Shown one piece after another: positions 60,613 to 64,000 of a stretch of 64,000 nucleotides of DNA. The stretch comes from Helicobacter canis. GTDB lineage: Bacteria > Campylobacterota > Campylobacteria > Campylobacterales > Helicobacteraceae. The stretch is taken from positions 1,736,001 to 1,800,000 of the forward strand of contig NZ_UGHV01000001.1 of the NCBI RefSeq assembly GCF_900451095.1. The letters run 5' to 3'. Under the pieces are notes generated by a model, which saw only the letters and a list, made by a program, of their open reading frames with translations, was not told where the DNA came from and did not search any database. How positions within the stretch are numbered: position 1 is the first letter of the stretch; each line of letters starts with the position of its first letter. Both the position numbers and the translations under genes were made by a program.

Positions 60613-62271
60613 TTATGAGTGCTGAATTTTATTTTTTAGCTTATCTCCAAGCGTCATTTTATCGGTATTGTTGATAGCGCGAATTTCTTCTTTTTGCTTT
60701 TGTCGCTCTAGTCGCTTTACAGATACGCGCACGCGGTTATTTTGCTTATCAATGGAAGCGACCACACCCTCAATCTCACTCCCAACTTCTATCGCTTCTT
60801 TTTCTAGTGGATACAAGTCTTCATTGCGTATAAGAGCATCCATACCATCAATTTCTACAAACACGCCAAAATCCTTGATGTCTATCACCTTGCCTTTGAC
60901 AATATCATCGACTTTATATGTCTTGCTAAACACTTCTGCTGGGGACTCTTTCAAAGCCTTTCTGCTAAGGGAGATTCTTTGGTTTGTGCCATCTATCTTG
61001 ACAATCCTTACTTCAACTTCTTCTCCAACCTTGAACGCATCTTTACATTTATTGCCCTTCTCCCAAAACGCATCTTCATTGTGCAGTAGTCCATCTACTT
61101 GCCCCAAATTGATAAACGCCCCAAAATCTGTCAAAGTAGCAACCTTGCCTTTCACTACATCATTAAGTTTATATGCTTTCATAAAGCCATCAAAAGGCTT
61201 TTCTAAAAGATTTTTCAACGATACGCGTAGTCTGCGACTAGTTGGATCAATTTCTATCACTTCCACATCAATCTCATCACCTACTTTCAACACATCGCTT
61301 GGGTGTTTAATATCCTTATCCCAAGAAATTTCAGAAATATGCAAGAAGCCCTCTACATCATTGCCAATATCCACAAAAGCCCCATACGCCTCAATATTGC
61401 TTACAACCACCTTGATCGTATAGCCCTTTTGCAGCTCTTTTTGCACCTCCTGCCAAGGATCTTGCGTAACAGCCTTGATAGAGAATGACAATCGCTTTTT
61501 CTCTTCATCATAGCCCACAACTTTAAGTGATACGACATCACCCTCTTTGTAGAGTTTAGCGGTATTCACAGGACCCTTATGGCTAATCTCTGTGTAATGC
61601 ACAAGCCCCTTGATACCATCAACTTCCACAAACATTCCAAAGCTTGTGATACTCTTTACAACCCCTTCAAACACCTTGCCATCTTCTTCTAAGAGTTTTT
61701 TAACTCCCTCTGCCTGTCTCACATCATCAATCTCAAAAAATCTCTTGCGAGAAACGATGATCGATCGCTCATCTGGACGCACATCGATAATGCACGCTTT
61801 CACCCTTTGTCCAATATTCTTCGCAGAATCCTTGAGTGCAGCCGCTGCACGAGGCATAAAGTAATCCACACCATCAGCTTCTAGCACATAGCCGCCCTTG
61901 TTCTTGCGGATAATTTTTCCCTCAACAACCTTGTCTTTAAAATCACTGCCAAGCTCTTTGATCTTTTGCTCCACATTGGCAAGCTTGATAGCCTTTTTAT
62001 GTGAAACACTAGGTCGCTCACCTCTCCCAGCAGAGACAAACACCACAATCTCATCGCCCACATTAAAGGGGATCTTGCCATCTTTATCCGCAACTTCTGC
62101 CAGCCCCAAAAACCCTTCTAGCTTCTCACCCACATCAACAAGCAAGCCGTTATCTTGGATAGCGATCACCTTGCCTGTCTTCACCTGTCCTAGCTCTTCT
62201 TGTCGCTCTCGCTCCGCAAGCATTCTTGCAAATTCGCCATTATCCTCTGTATCATCCAAAACTTTCAACAT
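60613..62271 (-). CDS. rpsA: 30S ribosomal protein S1
   Basis: A 552-residue RNA-binding protein that recruits mRNA to the 30S subunit. Six S1 (OB) domains can be followed, for example GKVIAIQDNGLLVDVGEKLEGFLG-type repeats starting near residue 30 and then about every 85 residues (GMFVEVDGIKGLVHYTEIS, GAFVDIGNDVEGFLHISEIS). Typical length for the family. Confidence 0.95.
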   Translation of the reverse strand: MLKVLDDTEDNGEFARMLAERERQEELGQVKTGKVIAIQDNGLLVDVGEKLEGFLGLAEVADKDGKIPFNVGDEIVVFVSAGRGERPSVSHKKAIKLANVEQKIKELGSDFKDKVVEGKIIRKNKGGYVLEADGVDYFMPRAAAALKDSAKNIGQRVKACIIDVRPDERSIIVSRKRFFEIDDVRQAEGVKKLLEEDGKVFEGVVKSITSFGMFVEVDGIKGLVHYTEISHKGPVNTAKLYKEGDVVSLKVVGYDEEKKRLSFSIKAVTQDPWQEVQKELQKGYTIKVVVSNIEAYGAFVDIGNDVEGFLHISEISWDKDIKHPSDVLKVGDEIDVEVIEIDPTSRRLRVSLKNLLEKPFDGFMKAYKLNDVVKGKVATLTDFGAFINLGQVDGLLHNEDAFWEKGNKCKDAFKVGEEVEVRIVKIDGTNQRISLSRKALKESPAEVFSKTYKVDDIVKGKVIDIKDFGVFVEIDGMDALIRNEDLYPLEKEAIEVGSEIEGVVASIDKQNNRVRVSVKRLERQKQKEEIRAINNTDKMTLGDKLKNKIQHS

Positions 62272-62356
62272 TCTATCGCCTTTATGAAAAATGTCGCGAT
62301 TCTAGCGGATTTTTGCTTTTAGTAAGCTTTATTAGCGGGATAGATTCTTAAAGCTT

Positions 62357-64000
62357 TTACCCTTTATTATGCACGACTTCCACAGACAGCGCAGAATCCT
62401 TTACATCAAACACCACCCTATCGCCCTCTTGCACCTTTGCTTCTAAAATCAGCTCCGCTAGCCTGTCTTCTACCTCTTCATACATCGCCCTTTTTAGCGG
62501 TCGTGCGCCAAAGACAGGGTCAAAGCCCACTTCCGCGATAAAGGCTTTGGCAGCTTGTGTCAGCTCAATACCAATCCCTCTATCACCAAGCTTTGTAGCG
62601 ATATTAGCAAGTAGATTCTCAACGATCTTTGTGATATTTGCAAGGCTTAGGGGGTTAAAGATCACAATATCATCAAGCCGATTGATAAACTCCGGCTTGA
62701 AGTAAGCCTTCAGCTCATCGCGCACCGCTGCTTCGCGCTCTTTTGTATCAGCTATATCCATAATCTTTTGGCTGCCAATATTGCTTGTCAAAATGATAAT
62801 GGTATTTTTGCAGTCAATCGTTACGCCCTTATTATCCGTGATCCGCCCATCATCAAGCACTTGTAAAAGCAGATTAAACACATCTGGGTGCGCTTTCTCA
62901 ATCTCATCAAACAGCACCACGCTATAAGGCTTCCTGCGTAGAGCTTCTGTGAGCTGCCCGCCCTCTTCATAGCCCACATAGCCCGGAGCCGCGCCCACTA
63001 GCCGACTCACCTCGTGCTTTTGCATATACTCGCTCATATCAAAGCGGATAAGGTTTTTCTCACTATCAAACAAAAAGCGCGCCAACGCTTTAGCGGATTC
63101 TGTCTTGCCCACGCCCGTGGGTCCTAGGAACAAAAAGCTGCCAATGGGGCGATTGCTATCACTTAGCCCCGCTTTATTGCGCTTTATCGCGCGCGCTATG
63201 GCTTTTAACGCTTCATCTTGCCCTACTACACTTTGGGCTAGCTCTTGCTCTATGCCTAGAATCCTATCTTTCTCACTTTGAAGCATTTTGCGCACAGGGA
63301 TTTGTGTCCAGCGGCTTACGATCTCTGCGATACTCTCTTGTGTTACAGCATTTTTTAGCAATGTCCCGCCTTCTTGCATACTCGCCCATTTTTGCTCTAA
63401 TGCCTGCAAGGCTTCTTTCTCCGCTGGCAAAAGCCCGTATTCGACCTCTGCTGCCCTTTGCAAGTTCCCCTCTCGCTTGGCGATCTCACCCTCGCTTCGC
63501 AACGCATCGATTTTATCCTTGCTTTGGGCGATTTCTTGGAAGACTTGCTTTTCATTCTCAAAGCGCGCTTCAAGCCGGCGTTGCTCCTCTTTGGCATTGC
63601 CTAGCTCTTGCTCTATCTCTGCAAGCCTATCGGCATTCGCGCCCTTTTTGGCACCCTTTTCCGCGCTATTTGCCTCCATTTTGATCGCTTCTTGCTCGAT
63701 GGTGAGATTCTCAATTATCCGCTTGATAGAAGCAAGCGCGTTTGGCTGGGATTCTATCTGCATTTTTAGCTCCGCTGCGGCTTCATCTATTAGATCAATC
63801 GCCTTATCAGGCAAAAATCGATCTGTGATATAGCGAGCTGAAAGCTTCGCCGCTGCCACTAGCGCAGAGTCTGTAATGCTCACTTTATGGTGAGCTTCAA
63901 GCCGCTCTTTTATCCCGCGCAAAATATGCAGCGACTCACTCACGCTTGGCTCATCAAGCGCGATAGGCTGGAATCTCCTTGTAAGCGCGGCGTCTTTTTC
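62357..64000 (-). CDS. clpB: ATP-dependent chaperone ClpB, C-terminal two thirds (cut by window edge)
   Basis: A Hsp100 disaggregase that unfolds aggregates with DnaK. The frame stays open to the window end ([19 protein letters not shown] upstream of 63943). It contains the end of AAA module 1, the M-domain coiled coil (residues around [19 protein letters not shown]) and AAA module 2 with Walker [10 protein letters not shown], Walker [15 protein letters not shown] and the sensor/arginine finger region ARPLKRAM. The M-domain identifies ClpB rather than ClpA. Confidence 0.95.
   Translation of the reverse strand, partial: EKDAALTRRFQPIALDEPSVSESLHILRGIKERLEAHHKVSITDSALVAAAKLSARYITDRFLPDKAIDLIDEAAAELKMQIESQPNALASIKRIIENLTIEQEAIKMEANSAEKGAKKGANADRLAEIEQELGNAKEEQRRLEARFENEKQVFQEIAQSKDKIDALRSEGEIAKREGNLQRAAEVEYGLLPAEKEALQALEQKWASMQEGGTLLKNAVTQESIAEIVSRWTQIPVRKMLQSEKDRILGIEQELAQSVVGQDEALKAIARAIKRNKAGLSDSNRPIGSFLFLGPTGVGKTESAKALARFLFDSEKNLIRFDMSEYMQKHEVSRLVGAAPGYVGYEEGGQLTEALRRKPYSVVLFDEIEKAHPDVFNLLLQVLDDGRITDNKGVTIDCKNTIIILTSNIGSQKIMDIADTKEREAAVRDELKAYFKPEFINRLDDIVIFNPLSLANITKIVENLLANIATKLGDRGIGIELTQAAKAFIAEVGFDPVFGARPLKRAMYEEVEDRLAELILEAKVQEGDRVVFDVKDSALSVEVVHNKG

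Overview
The window is a chromosomal segment of a Helicobacter-type member of the Campylobacterota. Gene orders recognisable from H. pylori include lpxJ-cheV-cheAY-cheW, rpsA-hypothetical-serA, pyrB-lipoprotein-tlyA-ribF, petABC and sppA-purU. Extended TGnTATAAT-like -10 boxes without clear -35 boxes, and many homopolymer tracts, fit the same group. I cannot name the species.

Layout. (1) 1-4668: 5' end of ddl, a Kef/NapA-type antiporter, purN and a TonB-dependent receptor. (2) 4975-26531 is an accessory, conflict-type island. It opens with a divergent WYL-domain regulator, followed by a DUF262/DUF1524 protein, a DUF2779 nuclease, cytoplasmic BspA-like (DUF285) repeat proteins, a RavA-like MoxR ATPase fused to BspA repeats with a ViaA-like VWA partner, three PD-(D/E)XK (PDDEXK_4-like) proteins, several unknown genes (some frameshifted) and a tandem AAA+ ATPase operon that runs into a CobB-type sirtuin. 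(3) 27627-32535: lpxJ and chemotaxis genes. (4) 32620-50469: housekeeping genes (dgkA, ftsK, sppA, purU, murA, petABC, ribF, tlyA, pyrB, hom, yraN). (5) 50616-51023: four tRNAs on the minus strand. (6) 51150-64000: a DapC-like/MurC fusion, an outer membrane protein, a U32 peptidase, cheZ, serA, rpsA and a partial clpB.

Main discovery. Eight transcription units in the island each carry the same 20-bp element, TTTGWCATAACGCTGTCAAA (one substitution allowed), in the same orientation. Its invariant TGTCAAA half lies 16 bp (15 bp once) upstream of a TAnnnT/TATAAC -10 box. The first copy lies between the WYL regulator and the first defence-like gene. The fixed spacing makes it a promoter element rather than a scattered operator. 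The spacing equals that of the mycobacterial RecA-NDp promoter (TTGTCRGTG-N8-TAnnnT) used by the WYL activator PafBC. I infer that the regulator controls the whole island as a regulon, possibly in response to DNA damage or phage. A half-site (9594) and a degenerate copy (about 18866) may extend it.

Other structure. The 10-mer TAGAATCCAC/GTGGATTCTA occurs about 40 times in this window, in genes and between them. It forms perfect 15-16 bp terminal inverted repeats of small elements and contributes codons to several proteins. T13 and T16 tracts lie in or near the promoters of two island genes.
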